The position numbers were made by a program, and so were the translations under genes. A DNA stretch of 64,000 nucleotides from CAZTCJ01 sp964612085 (GTDB lineage Bacteria > Pseudomonadota > Alphaproteobacteria > JAJFIK01), in assembly GCA_964612085.1 (NCBI GenBank), contig CAZTCJ010000009.1, positions 6,345 to 70,344 of the forward strand. Direction: 5' to 3'. Under the pieces are notes generated by a model that was given only the letters and a program-made list of their open reading frames with translations, was not told the origin of the DNA and made no database searches. Positions 42,837-51,118 of this stretch are shown here, one piece after another; within the stretch, counting starts at the first letter, position 1; each line of letters opens with the position of its first letter.

Positions 42837-43781
42837 TCAAGGCAGATCAGTCTGCTCACTGACGCCATCGGTGCCGAACAGCAGCGCGCCGCCTTCAGCG
42901 CGAGGCAGCACGAAGGACAGGTCCTGACGGTCGGCCCGGTGAAGCGCCGCGAAGCGCCGCCCGCCGTCGCGGCTCACCGCCACCGCGCCGCCGAGACCCG
43001 CCAGATAAACCGTCCCGTCCCGGACGAGCCCACCGGACAGGGACTGGCGCGTGCCGCTCTCCACCTTGGTCCAGCTCTCGCCCAGATCCTCCGAACGCCA
43101 CACATTACCGCGCATGCCGTGCACTAGAATGGCACCATCGGGTAAGACAAGTCCGCCCCAGAAGGACCCCTGATAACCGGTCTCCAGCGCCGTGAACGTC
43201 TCTTCGCCCAGAGCGCGCCGATAGACCGTGCCGAACTCGGCGGCGATGAACCAGGCCCCTTCGGGCCCCTCGAAAACGCCGTTCAGATGATCATCCGTCT
43301 CCGCCTCATCGCTCAGGCTACGCTCACGCCAGGTCTCGCCGCCATCGGCCGTTTCCAGAAGAAGCGAGAACGCGCCCACGGCGACCCCCTGGCCGTTTCG
43401 GTTCAGCGCGACGGACAGAAGCGGCGCATCGGCGTCACGGTCCCGGTACTGAACGGTCCAGGTCTCTCCCGCATCGTCCGTTTTCAGGATCACCGCGTCA
43501 TGGCCGGTGGCCCAGCCCCGGCGGTCATCGGCAAAGAATACGCTTGTCAGCAGCACATCCACGGGCACCGACTGCGCGGGGCGCCAAGTTTCTCCGTCAT
43601 CGTCGGACAAGAGGATGCGCCCACCCTCGCCCACGGCGACGATGCGTCCGTCCGCCCGCGCGGCGTGGATCAGCAGGCCGTCTTCGGCCGGCCCGGCCCG
43701 CACGGCTCCTCCGGCGGCCAGCAACAGACCGATCGAGACGGCGACCCGTGCAACGGAGGCCATGGCGCTCAGGCGGATCAC
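42837..43781 (-). CDS. YCF48-like beta-propeller protein (photosystem II assembly-factor-related)
   Basis: A 314-residue secreted protein: a signal peptide to about residue 29 (GGAVRA), then BNR/YCF48-type propeller blades marked by repeated S-x-D-x-G-x-T-W (SDDDGETW, TDDAGETW, ETADGGETW, SEDLGESW, SRDGGRRF). In heterotrophs such proteins accompany DUF1329/DUF1302 genes rather than photosystems. The start overlaps the DUF1329 stop by four bases, so it is the last cistron of that operon. Confidence 0.88.
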   Translation of the reverse strand: MIRLSAMASVARVAVSIGLLLAAGGAVRAGPAEDGLLIHAARADGRIVAVGEGGRILLSDDDGETWRPAQSVPVDVLLTSVFFADDRRGWATGHDAVILKTDDAGETWTVQYRDRDADAPLLSVALNRNGQGVAVGAFSLLLETADGGETWRERSLSDEAETDDHLNGVFEGPEGAWFIAAEFGTVYRRALGEETFTALETGYQGSFWGGLVLPDGAILVHGMRGNVWRSEDLGESWTKVESGTRQSLSGGLVRDGTVYLAGLGGAVAVSRDGGRRFAALHRADRQDLSFVLPRAEGGALLFGTDGVSEQTDLP

Positions 43782-45148
43782 CGCACACCGAGACGGCGCA
43801 GACGGCTCGGCTGATAACGGTCGGCATCGAGTTCATCGGCGAAATAATCGAGCGGCGTCTGCTCGTTGCGCAAGGCGATGGCCAGGTAGCGCCCGTTCTG
43901 CAGGTCATAGACCATTTCCGCGCCGGAACCGCACAGCGGCACATGATAATAATTGACCGTATGCAACTCCTGGACCCGCCACAGCTCTCCGCGCCCGTCG
44001 TAAAGCTCCGCCGCTACAAGCTGCGCCGCATCTTCGTCGAAATATTTCACCCGGCGATGATAGATATGCCGTGTGCTGTCTTTCAAGGTCGCTTCCACCT
44101 GCCAGACCCGGTGCAGCTCATAGCGCACATGGTCCTGGTTCAGATGCGAGGCCTGCAGCAGGTCCTCGATGGGCACCAAGGCGGCATCGTAATTGTTATA
44201 GGCGATGAATTTCTCGCTCTTGCCCACCAGCCGCCAGTCATAGCGGTCCGGCGCACCGTTGAAGCCGTCGAAGGAATCCGCCGTGGACAGGGCATCGGTA
44301 TTCGTCCCCGGATTATCGTAGGCGATGTTCGGCGCCCGGCGCACCCGGCGCGTGCCCGGACTATATTGCCAGGCCGCCCGGTCCTGGACCGACTGGTTGA
44401 TGGTCTCGTGCACCAGGATAATATTGCCCGCCGCCCGCGCCGGCGCGATCGTGTTGGAAATAAAATAGATCGAGACATTGTCGAGCTGATCGACGCTGGA
44501 AAAGGCCGGGTTCGACCAGTTGATAATGGCCTCGTCCTGAACGATCTGAAGCGTGTAATCGCCCGAGCGCGTCACCGGCGCGGCGGCGAATTGCCGGGAC
44601 AGTTTGAAGCCCCGATAGCGCAGCGTATGGTTCCAGACGAGTTCCAGCCCCTGGGACGGCACGGGAAAGGGCAGACCGTAAGTGGTGCCCTCCAGGCCAT
44701 TGCCGTCGGGCACCAGCCGCGTGCCCTGGGCCGTGCGTTCGTTGGCCTCGTAGAACGAGTCCGGAAAGGCGCAGGAGCGCCGCGTGGGATAGATATCCAT
44801 GCGGAAGGCCGGATAGGTCTCCAGCATCGCCCGATAGCCGGGCGTGAGCTTGTCCGCATACTGCGCCATGTTCTCGGCGGTGACCGTGAACAAGGGACGG
44901 TCGGCGCTGAACGGATTGGGATGGAGATCCGTTTCCGGATCGAACGCGATCCCTTCAGGAATGCCGGTCAGACCGCCGGTCCAGGCGGGGATGGTACCCT
45001 CGGTATTGCCCGCTTTTTCCGAGCCCATGGGCGTGAGATCCCGGCCCAGCCGCGCCGCGACCTCAGCGGGCACATCGGCGAGGGCTGCTGTCAGAGACGC
45101 GCCAAGCCCGATGGCGGGCACCAGAGCCAGGACGAAAAAGCGCTTCAT
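43778..45148 (-). CDS. DUF1329 family outer-envelope protein
   Basis: A 456-residue exported protein with a signal peptide MKRFFVLALVPAIGLGASL to ALA (about 25). The mature part shows the DUF1329 pattern: GRDLTPMGSEKAGN, IPAWTGGLTGIP, NTDALSTADSFDGFNGAPDR and KSEKFIAYNNYDA. The fold is thought to be related to LolB/LolA-type lipid-binding proteins. The start at 45148 follows GGGGATG; 45172 is also in frame but lies upstream of the signal. It sits between DUF1302 (13-base gap) and the YCF48-like gene, the standard order. Confidence 0.9.
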   Translation of the reverse strand: MKRFFVLALVPAIGLGASLTAALADVPAEVAARLGRDLTPMGSEKAGNTEGTIPAWTGGLTGIPEGIAFDPETDLHPNPFSADRPLFTVTAENMAQYADKLTPGYRAMLETYPAFRMDIYPTRRSCAFPDSFYEANERTAQGTRLVPDGNGLEGTTYGLPFPVPSQGLELVWNHTLRYRGFKLSRQFAAAPVTRSGDYTLQIVQDEAIINWSNPAFSSVDQLDNVSIYFISNTIAPARAAGNIILVHETINQSVQDRAAWQYSPGTRRVRRAPNIAYDNPGTNTDALSTADSFDGFNGAPDRYDWRLVGKSEKFIAYNNYDAALVPIEDLLQASHLNQDHVRYELHRVWQVEATLKDSTRHIYHRRVKYFDEDAAQLVAAELYDGRGELWRVQELHTVNYYHVPLCGSGAEMVYDLQNGRYLAIALRNEQTPLDYFADELDADRYQPSRLRRLGVR

Positions 45149-45161
45149 GGTGCATCCCCTT

Positions 45162-47240
45162 TTAAAAGGCATAGGACAGGCTGACGGAAATGGTGTCCCG
45201 GTCGGTGAGCCGGTTACGCTCTGCCGCGCCGAAGAAATTCAGATACTGAACATTGGCTTGCCAGCGGTTCTGATAGTCAGCCGTCAAACCGACGCCCACC
45301 TGCCCTTGCCCTGCGACAAAGCCCGGACCGTACGGCCCCGGGGAGCGGCCACGGACATCCTTGCGCACGGCGACGGAAGGCGACAGGCTCCAGGCGGTGT
45401 TGGCGATATTGTTGTACTGGCTGGCGATGACGAAACGGTAGCCCGCCGAGAACTTACTGGCGCATTTCAGATTGGTCTTGGCGCTGGTGCCGCTGGCGAG
45501 CGTCAGGGCCGTGGCCAGGTTGGGGTGACCGAATTCGCAGCCGGGCGCCGTCACCACGGTTTCGTTCAGGTCCGGAAGATCCGGCACCCACATGAACCCG
45601 GTATTGAAAATCACCGTGGTCTGGTCCGCGCCCAGCTTCGCCGCCGGGAGATCGGATCCGGCGAAGATCGTGATGGAGGAGAGCTGACCGGTAATCGAGT
45701 CTTCCCGGGTGAACGCCTCGAAGACATCACCCAGGCCGCGATTGGAGGATCCCACCGCGTAAGGCGTGCCCGTGGTCGCCGCGACCGCCGCCAGTCCCGC
45801 CGGAATGGCCGACGCCCCGCCATAGAACGTATAGGCGTCGAGCAGGAGCGGCGCACGGACCAGTTCGCCCGCCGGAATGGGGCTCGTGTCGGAATCCAGA
45901 ATGCGCGCATTGATCTCGCTGTCGGAGAGTTGCAGCGGCAGATCCGGCCAATAGGCGACCTCGCCCGCGAAGGCGGTGCCGAACAGTTCCGTATTGAAGC
46001 TGGCGCCCCAGATCTCGATATCGTCCGGGAAATCGAAACCATAGCGGCCCTGATTGACGCTGACCGCGAACGCCACGGGCGCGAAGGTCAAGGGATCCCC
46101 GACGCAGGATTGCGGACCGCCGTCATAGCCATCGGGGATCGCGCCCAGAAGGCCGAGATTATCGCAGGTGGTCTCGAAATTGTCCGGCGGCGCCTGGAAG
46201 GTCAGATAAGGCAGGGTTGACGAGAAATTGACGTAATAGGCCTGAAGCTCCGTTCCCTGATTGAGCCAGTCGGCATAATAGCTGAGCCCCACGCCCCAGG
46301 CGCCGTCATCCTGGCCCAGATCGGAGAACCGTTTCTGCACGATGGGCGCGATGTCCCGGTCGTCCGGGCGGCCCAGAATCACGAAGGAGCCGCCAGCGCC
46401 CGCGAAATCGGCGACGGAATAGAACGAGCGCGCCTGATCGATTTCGGTCTCCACATGCTCCCACTGGTAAAAACCCTGAACGTCGAGGCCCGGCACGATG
46501 CCCACCTGGGCATAGACCGCGGGCACCGGCAGCAGGCCCTCGCGCACTTCCGCGCCCGGCGCCCGCAGGCGCGAGACTTCGACCGGCAGATAGGAATTGA
46601 TGCCGCCCTGAATCAGCAGGCTCTCGCCCCAGTTCACGGCCTGATTGCCGACCCGCAGGGTGACGGGAATATCGGCCACATCGAAATTGGCGGTCACGAA
46701 GGCATCGAGCACCAGGAATTCGTTCGCCAGATCGTCCTGGGCCTCGCCCGCCAGATCCTTGAACGCCAGATTGTTGCGGTCGTACACCGTGTCGTGGAAG
46801 CTCAAAGTGCGGACGAACAGGCTGAAATTCCGCCACACCGCCTCGATATCGGTGGTGGCCTTGAACCGCGAGTTCACCAGATTGCCGGAGTCGAAATTGA
46901 GCGCGCCGTCGTCCTGGTTAATGCTGCGAGTGATCGTCCGCAGGCCCCCGGCCGGGATCGGATCGCCGATCGCATTAACGCCGCCGCCGGCGATCGGTAT
47001 GCCGAAATCGGGCAGCCGACGCCCGAAATAACAGCCGCCATTGGCCGGATTGACGTTGGTGCAATCGGTTTCCTGGATGCTGAAAGACGAGCCGTAGGAC
47101 AAGGTCGTATCGACCGACAGGCGAACCTCGCCGATTTCGAAATCACGGGCCTGGACACCGGGCGCGGCCAGAACGAGGACCGCACACGCCAGGACCGGAC
47201 CGCCGATCAGCGCTCCCCGGCAAACGGGCTGAGACGACAT
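45162..47240 (-). CDS. DUF1302 family outer membrane protein
   Basis: A 692-residue predicted outer membrane beta-barrel. The signal peptide runs to GVQA (about residue 31), the mature start is RDFEIGEVRLSVDTTLSYG, and many amphipathic strands follow. The C-terminal strand ends with aromatic Phe (SVSLSYAF), the BamA recognition signal. NQAVNWGESLLIQGGIN is the DUF1302 hallmark. The start at 47240 has AGGAGGG; the longer frame to 47339 is rejected. It is the first gene of an operon with DUF1329 and YCF48-like genes. In other proteobacteria a MMPL/RND pump usually completes the set; none is here. Confidence 0.92.
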   Translation of the reverse strand: MSSQPVCRGALIGGPVLACAVLVLAAPGVQARDFEIGEVRLSVDTTLSYGSSFSIQETDCTNVNPANGGCYFGRRLPDFGIPIAGGGVNAIGDPIPAGGLRTITRSINQDDGALNFDSGNLVNSRFKATTDIEAVWRNFSLFVRTLSFHDTVYDRNNLAFKDLAGEAQDDLANEFLVLDAFVTANFDVADIPVTLRVGNQAVNWGESLLIQGGINSYLPVEVSRLRAPGAEVREGLLPVPAVYAQVGIVPGLDVQGFYQWEHVETEIDQARSFYSVADFAGAGGSFVILGRPDDRDIAPIVQKRFSDLGQDDGAWGVGLSYYADWLNQGTELQAYYVNFSSTLPYLTFQAPPDNFETTCDNLGLLGAIPDGYDGGPQSCVGDPLTFAPVAFAVSVNQGRYGFDFPDDIEIWGASFNTELFGTAFAGEVAYWPDLPLQLSDSEINARILDSDTSPIPAGELVRAPLLLDAYTFYGGASAIPAGLAAVAATTGTPYAVGSSNRGLGDVFEAFTREDSITGQLSSITIFAGSDLPAAKLGADQTTVIFNTGFMWVPDLPDLNETVVTAPGCEFGHPNLATALTLASGTSAKTNLKCASKFSAGYRFVIASQYNNIANTAWSLSPSVAVRKDVRGRSPGPYGPGFVAGQGQVGVGLTADYQNRWQANVQYLNFFGAAERNRLTDRDTISVSLSYAF

Positions 47241-47362
47241 GCGGATACCCTCCTGAACCGTTGCGACGCACGGGACGCGCTGCGCCCCGACCCCGCACAT
47301 CACACGCTCAGGGTGTTGAGGATTTGTTATCGTCGGCACAAAGATCGAATTTTAGGCAAAAA

Positions 47363-47400
47363 CAATCCCGCTCCGGAGGGATCTCAACGGAGCGGGATTG
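47363..47400 (-). terminator. Perfect 13-bp hairpin with - strand T-run
   Basis: CAATCCCGCTCCG (47363-47375) and CGGAGCGGGATTG (47388-47400) pair perfectly around a 12-base loop. On the - strand GTTTTTGCC follows. It lies about 120 bases upstream of the DUF1302 start, so it would end a - strand transcript arriving from 47.4-47.6 kb. Confidence 0.7.
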
Positions 47401-47520
47401 CTGGAAAGGGGTGCCCGGGCGCGTCATGGCGGAGGCAGCGCCCGGGCGAGAGGGGGGCCCGGGGAGGTGATCAGGGGTGTGTCACCTGCCCCGGGCGTAT
47501 GTGCGATATTGGGTGGTCTC
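47363..47520 (-). ncRNA. Candidate small RNA: three consecutive strong hairpins ending in a terminator
   Basis: Read on the - strand, a 14-bp stem with one bulge (47457-47470 with 47482-47496), a perfect 10-bp stem (47413-47422 with 47438-47447) and the terminator hairpin follow each other within 135 bases. The loop of the second contains CCTCC, an anti-Shine-Dalgarno-like sequence. No open frame covers it. The 5' end and promoter are not identified. Confidence 0.45.
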
Positions 47521-47999
47521 TGCTTGCCGCCGGGTTGAGAACGGCAAATGGCCGGTTGGGGGGATTTGGCGTGGGGTGGCCGATTGAGACCTATCGCACA
47601 TTCATGATCGGCTTCAGAAACGATTGAGTAAGGTAAAACCTGCTCTTTGTTCTAAGCCGAAATTTCTAACCCTCCGCTTTTATTTCACGGTCTGCTAAGA
47701 GGTCTTCTCGAACCTCAATCAAGCGATACTCGTTACACATACAAACTTAAAAAAACTTAACCAATTGTCAATGCGGAAAACTGTTTTACTTAAAAACTTT
47801 TTGCCGAAGATTATTTTTAAGGACCTGCCTACCTTTAAGACAAAGAAGATTAATCAAGCGTTACAGAACTCAAGGAGAACTACCTGCGGCTTCAGGAAGG
47901 AACCTCTTTTAACCTCTCTGCGAAAGGTGTCAAACACAGATTTCCTGCCGAAATCGCCAGATTTCCCAATCCACAACCACCAAGAAAACAACTCATAAG

Positions 48000-48008
48000 T
48001 TATCCACA
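48000..48008 (+). promoter_or_regulatory. Consensus DnaA box
   Basis: Exact TTATCCACA, next to the AT-rich tract. Confidence 0.75.
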
Positions 48009-48052
48009 GAGCGCACCGCAGAATCGCATTGGATTCAGAAAAACAAAAAACT

Positions 48053-48061
48053 TGTGGATAA
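48053..48061 (-). promoter_or_regulatory. Consensus DnaA box, inverted
   Basis: TGTGGATAA on the + strand, the exact reverse complement of TTATCCACA, 44 bases after the first box. Two exact 9-mers this close are unlikely by chance in GC-rich DNA. Confidence 0.75.
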
Positions 48062-48303
48062 CATCCTCCCCAAGCGACGGATACTTGGCTGGAGAGGCCT
48101 AAACCGTTGCGACGCGTGAATGATTAGGTGATTCGCGCAGGCAGTGTCGATCTTTTTTCCGCGAAAAGGTCAGCCCGTCGAGGCCGGATCGTCCCGGCCC
48201 GGCACATTCATTACAGCGTGAGAGGCCTCACACTACAGAGGGAGCGGACAGCCGCCCGCCCCCCTTAGGGTCAGGACCCTAGCTCAGATCGTCCGGCGAA
48301 CCC

Positions 48304-48804
48304 TTATTGATCGTCTTTCGGACCGCCCCTGCGGGGGCCGTGGCGCCGGTGGAACCGGCCGCGCAGCGCCTGCACTTCCTCGCGCGTGATCGCGCCGTCG
48401 CCATCCGCATCGACGCGGGCGAATAGACGCTCCGTACGCGCATTCATTTCCTCGGCTGTCAAGAGGCCGCTGCCATCTTCATCGAGATCCTGGAAGGCAT
48501 CGACCATGCGCCGGCGCTGCATCTCGATCCACATGCCCTCGAACTCATCGAGGCTCAAGGCGCCGTCCCGGTCGCCGTCATGGGTGCGCAGGCTTTCCGC
48601 GCGCTTACTGTCCACCTCAGTGCGCGAAACCGATTCGTCCTGATCCGTATCGAACCGTTCGAACAGTCCCCGGATCATTTTACCGGGATGGCCGCCTTGG
48701 GGGCCCCGGGCTTCCGCCATGGCGACAACGCCGATGGCGGCCAGGGTACCGCCCGTCAGCACAGCGATCAGGGTCATGTGTTTCTTGCCAGTCGTGCGTG
48801 TCAT
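48304..48804 (-). CDS. Secreted EF-hand calcium-binding protein
   Basis: A 166-residue protein with a signal peptide or anchor (hydrophobic 10-29, ending AEA) and four EF-hand loops: DTDQDESVSRTE, DGDRDGALSLDE, DLDEDGSGLLTAEE and DADGDGAITREE. Helices between them carry Arg-rich stretches; the C terminus is basic (RFHRRHGPRRGG). It probably senses or buffers Ca2+ in the periplasm. Shine-Dalgarno sequence GAGGAGA precedes the ATG. It is divergent from the two-component operon, a recurrent pairing of small secreted regulators with OmpR-type systems. Confidence 0.88.
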   Translation of the reverse strand: MTRTTGKKHMTLIAVLTGGTLAAIGVVAMAEARGPQGGHPGKMIRGLFERFDTDQDESVSRTEVDSKRAESLRTHDGDRDGALSLDEFEGMWIEMQRRRMVDAFQDLDEDGSGLLTAEEMNARTERLFARVDADGDGAITREEVQALRGRFHRRHGPRRGGPKDDQ

Positions 48805-48877
48805 AATCGTTCCGTCTCCTCATGTTTCGGATCGCCGGTCCTGGGATCCGTCCGGGTGACAGAAAACACCGCATCTG

Positions 48878-48896
48878 TCGCGGGACCGTCCCGCGA
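48878..48896. promoter_or_regulatory. 19-bp perfect palindrome, candidate operator
   Basis: TCGCGGGAC and GTCCCGCGA flank a single C, in the 191-base divergent region between the EF-hand and response-regulator genes. Two similar hexamers, GTGACA (48935) and GTTACA (48947), lie nearer the regulator start and could be an OmpR-type repeat. Both are inferred sites. Confidence 0.5.
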
Positions 48897-48995
48897 GAGG
48901 GAAAAAATGTCTCAAAGCCACCGCAGCCGGAGGCGTGACATGCTTTGTTACAGATTGCCCCAGAGCCGCCCGGAGCGGTGTGCTAGATAGGTTTC

Positions 48996-49715
48996 ATGAG
49001 CGAACCGGCACACATTCTCGTGGTGGACGATCACCGGGATATCCGCGACAGCCTGGCGCGTCTGCTGCGCGAGGCGGCTTATCGCGTGTCCGTGGCCGAA
49101 AACGCGTCCGCCGCCCGGCGCATCCTGAAGACCCATCGGATCGATTTGGCTTTGCTCGACATCATGATGCCCGGCGAGGACGGACTGTCCCTGTGCCGGT
49201 CGATCGCGGAAGGTGCCGCCATTCCCATCATCCTGCTGACCGCCCGCACGGAGGACACCGACCGGATCGTCGGCCTGGAGATGGGGGCGGACGATTACGT
49301 CACTAAACCGTTCAATCCGCGCGAACTGCTCGCCCGCGTCAAGGCCGTCCTGAGGCGGACCAACAGCCTGCCGCCCCATCAGCGCCCGCCGGACCGGGAG
49401 CGGATCCAGTTCGACGGTTGGACGCTCAACGTGCCGGAACGCGCCCTGGTGGGACAGGACGGTATCGCCCGGCCCTTGAGCACAGGCGAATTCCGCCTGC
49501 TGATGGCCTTCCTGACCCATCCGCGCATGGTCCTGAGCCGCGACCAGTTGCTTGACCTGACCCAGGGGCGCGATGCCACGGCCTTCGACCGCAGCATCGA
49601 CAATCAGGTCTCCCGGCTGCGCCGCAAGATCGAACCGGACCCGAAAACGCCGCGTCTGATCAAGACCGTCTGGGGCGGCGGCTACAGTTTTTCCGCCGAT
49701 GTGAAGCAGCCATGA
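48996..49715 (+). CDS. OmpR/PhoB-family response regulator
   Basis: A 239-residue DNA-binding response regulator. The receiver domain (about 5-118) has acidic D11/D12, phospho-acceptor D55 (LALLDIMMPG), Thr in ILLTART and Lys in YVTKPFNP. The winged-helix domain (about 135-232) ends DNQVSRLRRKIEPDP and IKTVWGGGYSF. It is the first gene of an operon with a histidine kinase (four-base overlap) and a protease. The region upstream carries a palindrome and direct-repeat candidates. Confidence 0.95.
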   Translation: MSEPAHILVVDDHRDIRDSLARLLREAAYRVSVAENASAARRILKTHRIDLALLDIMMPGEDGLSLCRSIAEGAAIPIILLTARTEDTDRIVGLEMGADDYVTKPFNPRELLARVKAVLRRTNSLPPHQRPPDRERIQFDGWTLNVPERALVGQDGIARPLSTGEFRLLMAFLTHPRMVLSRDQLLDLTQGRDATAFDRSIDNQVSRLRRKIEPDPKTPRLIKTVWGGGYSFSADVKQP

Positions 49716-51118
49716 TCGCCCGCGCCTTGAAAGCCTTGATCCCGAAAAGCTTTACCGGCCAGCTCGTGCTCTTGATCGTGGCCAGCCTGATCCTGACCCA
49801 GGCGATCCTGGTTCTGATGTTCGCGCTGGAGCGCCGCCATACGGTGGAGGCCTGGATCCGCACGGAAATCACCAACCGGATCGCCGACACGGCCGAGCGA
49901 CTCCACACAGAGGATCCGGAACGCCACGAGCTGGTCCTGCGCGCCTTGTCGAGCCGGCGGCTCCAGTTCCGTCTGGGCCCGCCTCGTTTCGAAGTGCCGG
50001 CCGGGCAAAACCCGGTGCTCCAGAAGAACACTCTGGTCGAAGCGCTGGAAGCCCGGGGATTGACGCCGGTCAGCGTCGAGACCGGGCGCTCACTGCGCCG
50101 CCCGCACAGGCGGGATGGCCGTCCGCCGCCGGACAAAGACGGCATGCCCGGCCCGCACCGGGGGCCCATGCACGCTTTCGCCACCATCGATCTGGGCGGC
50201 GGCCTCGTCTTCACGGCCCATTGGCGCCATTGGGTGGGCATCCCGCCCTGGAACCGGGGGGTCCTGACAACGACCCTGGTTTCCGTGCTGGTGTTAATCG
50301 GCGTCGTGGTGCTGGCCGCGCGGCGCATCAGCGAGCCGTTGCGGGACCTGACCCAATCGGCGGACCGCGCCGGTGCGACCGGGCTTCTGGGCCGTGTGCA
50401 GACGCCGCCCGTGCCTGAGCGCGGCCCCGACGACATGCGCCGCACCATCAGGGCCTATAACCGCATGGGAGAACGGCTGAGCAATCTGCTCGATCACCAG
50501 CGGCGCATGCTGGCGGCGGTCGGGCACGATCTGCGCACGCCCATCACGGCCCTGCGGCTGCGCGCTGAATTCGTCACTGACGAGGACAACCGCACCAAGA
50601 TGATCCGCATACTGGACGAAATGCAGAGCATGACTGACGGCATCCTGTCCCTGGTGCGCGAAGACATCGAGGAAGAAGCGCCCGTGCCCACCGATCTTGC
50701 CGATCTGGTGGACAGCATCGTGGGAGACTTCCAGGATCTGGGCTCAGATGTGCGGATTACCATATCCGAGCCGGCGGTGGCGGTCTGCCGCCCCGTGGCT
50801 TTGGCGCGGGCCTTGCGCAATCTCATCGAAAATGCCGTGCGTTATGGCGAGCGCGCCCGCGTGCGGCTCAGCGCGGACGAGCGAACCGCCACGATCCTGA
50901 TCGATGACGATGGGCCGGGCCTGTCGCGGGAGGACCTGGAGACCGTCTTTGAGCCCTTCGCCCGGCTCGAGACCTCGCGCAGCCGGGAGACCGGCGGCCT
51001 CGGCCTCGGCCTCACAATAGCCCGAAGCCTGATCGATCTTCACGATGGTTCGCTTATTTTGGAAACCCGGCCCGAAGGCGGTTTGCGGGCCGCCGTCACT
51101 TTGCCCTTGAAACGATGA
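49712..51118 (+). CDS. Sensor histidine kinase
   Basis: A 468-residue membrane kinase partner of the preceding regulator. Two spans (about 17-39 and 185-203) enclose a periplasmic sensor of about 145 residues with a His/Arg/Pro/Asp-rich stretch (RRPHRRDGRPPPDKDG) that might bind metal or acidic ligands. HAMP covers about 204-258. HisKA carries His272 (VGHDLRTP). HATPase_c has NLIENAVRYGE, DDGPGLS and GGLGLGLT. It overlaps the response regulator and the protease gene by four bases each. Confidence 0.95.
   Translation: MIARALKALIPKSFTGQLVLLIVASLILTQAILVLMFALERRHTVEAWIRTEITNRIADTAERLHTEDPERHELVLRALSSRRLQFRLGPPRFEVPAGQNPVLQKNTLVEALEARGLTPVSVETGRSLRRPHRRDGRPPPDKDGMPGPHRGPMHAFATIDLGGGLVFTAHWRHWVGIPPWNRGVLTTTLVSVLVLIGVVVLAARRISEPLRDLTQSADRAGATGLLGRVQTPPVPERGPDDMRRTIRAYNRMGERLSNLLDHQRRMLAAVGHDLRTPITALRLRAEFVTDEDNRTKMIRILDEMQSMTDGILSLVREDIEEEAPVPTDLADLVDSIVGDFQDLGSDVRITISEPAVAVCRPVALARALRNLIENAVRYGERARVRLSADERTATILIDDDGPGLSREDLETVFEPFARLETSRSRETGGLGLGLTIARSLIDLHDGSLILETRPEGGLRAAVTLPLKR

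Larger units (their letters stand above)
47640..48160. other. Candidate chromosomal replication origin (oriC-like)
   Basis: About 420 bases at roughly 30% G+C in a high-GC genome, without a convincing gene. They are bordered by two perfect inverted DnaA boxes (48000-48008 and 48053-48061), a 7-of-9 box CAATCCACA at 47967-47975, and GATCTTTTTTCC at 48149 resembling origin 13-mers. TTAA-6-TTAA at 47747-47760 is near the CtrA-site pattern but one base short. No dnaA, hemE or parAB gene is in the window, so origin identity is not proven. Confidence 0.5.

Noticed and set aside
47747..47760. CtrA binding site at TTAA-6-TTAA
   Set aside because: The canonical spacing is seven bases; with six it is only suggestive and is common in A/T-rich DNA.
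47765..47998. 77-codon + strand frame in the AT-rich tract (Lys-rich product)
   Set aside because: It starts at TTG without a ribosome-binding site, its composition mirrors the AT-rich DNA, and it lies inside the origin-like region. A real small protein cannot be fully excluded.
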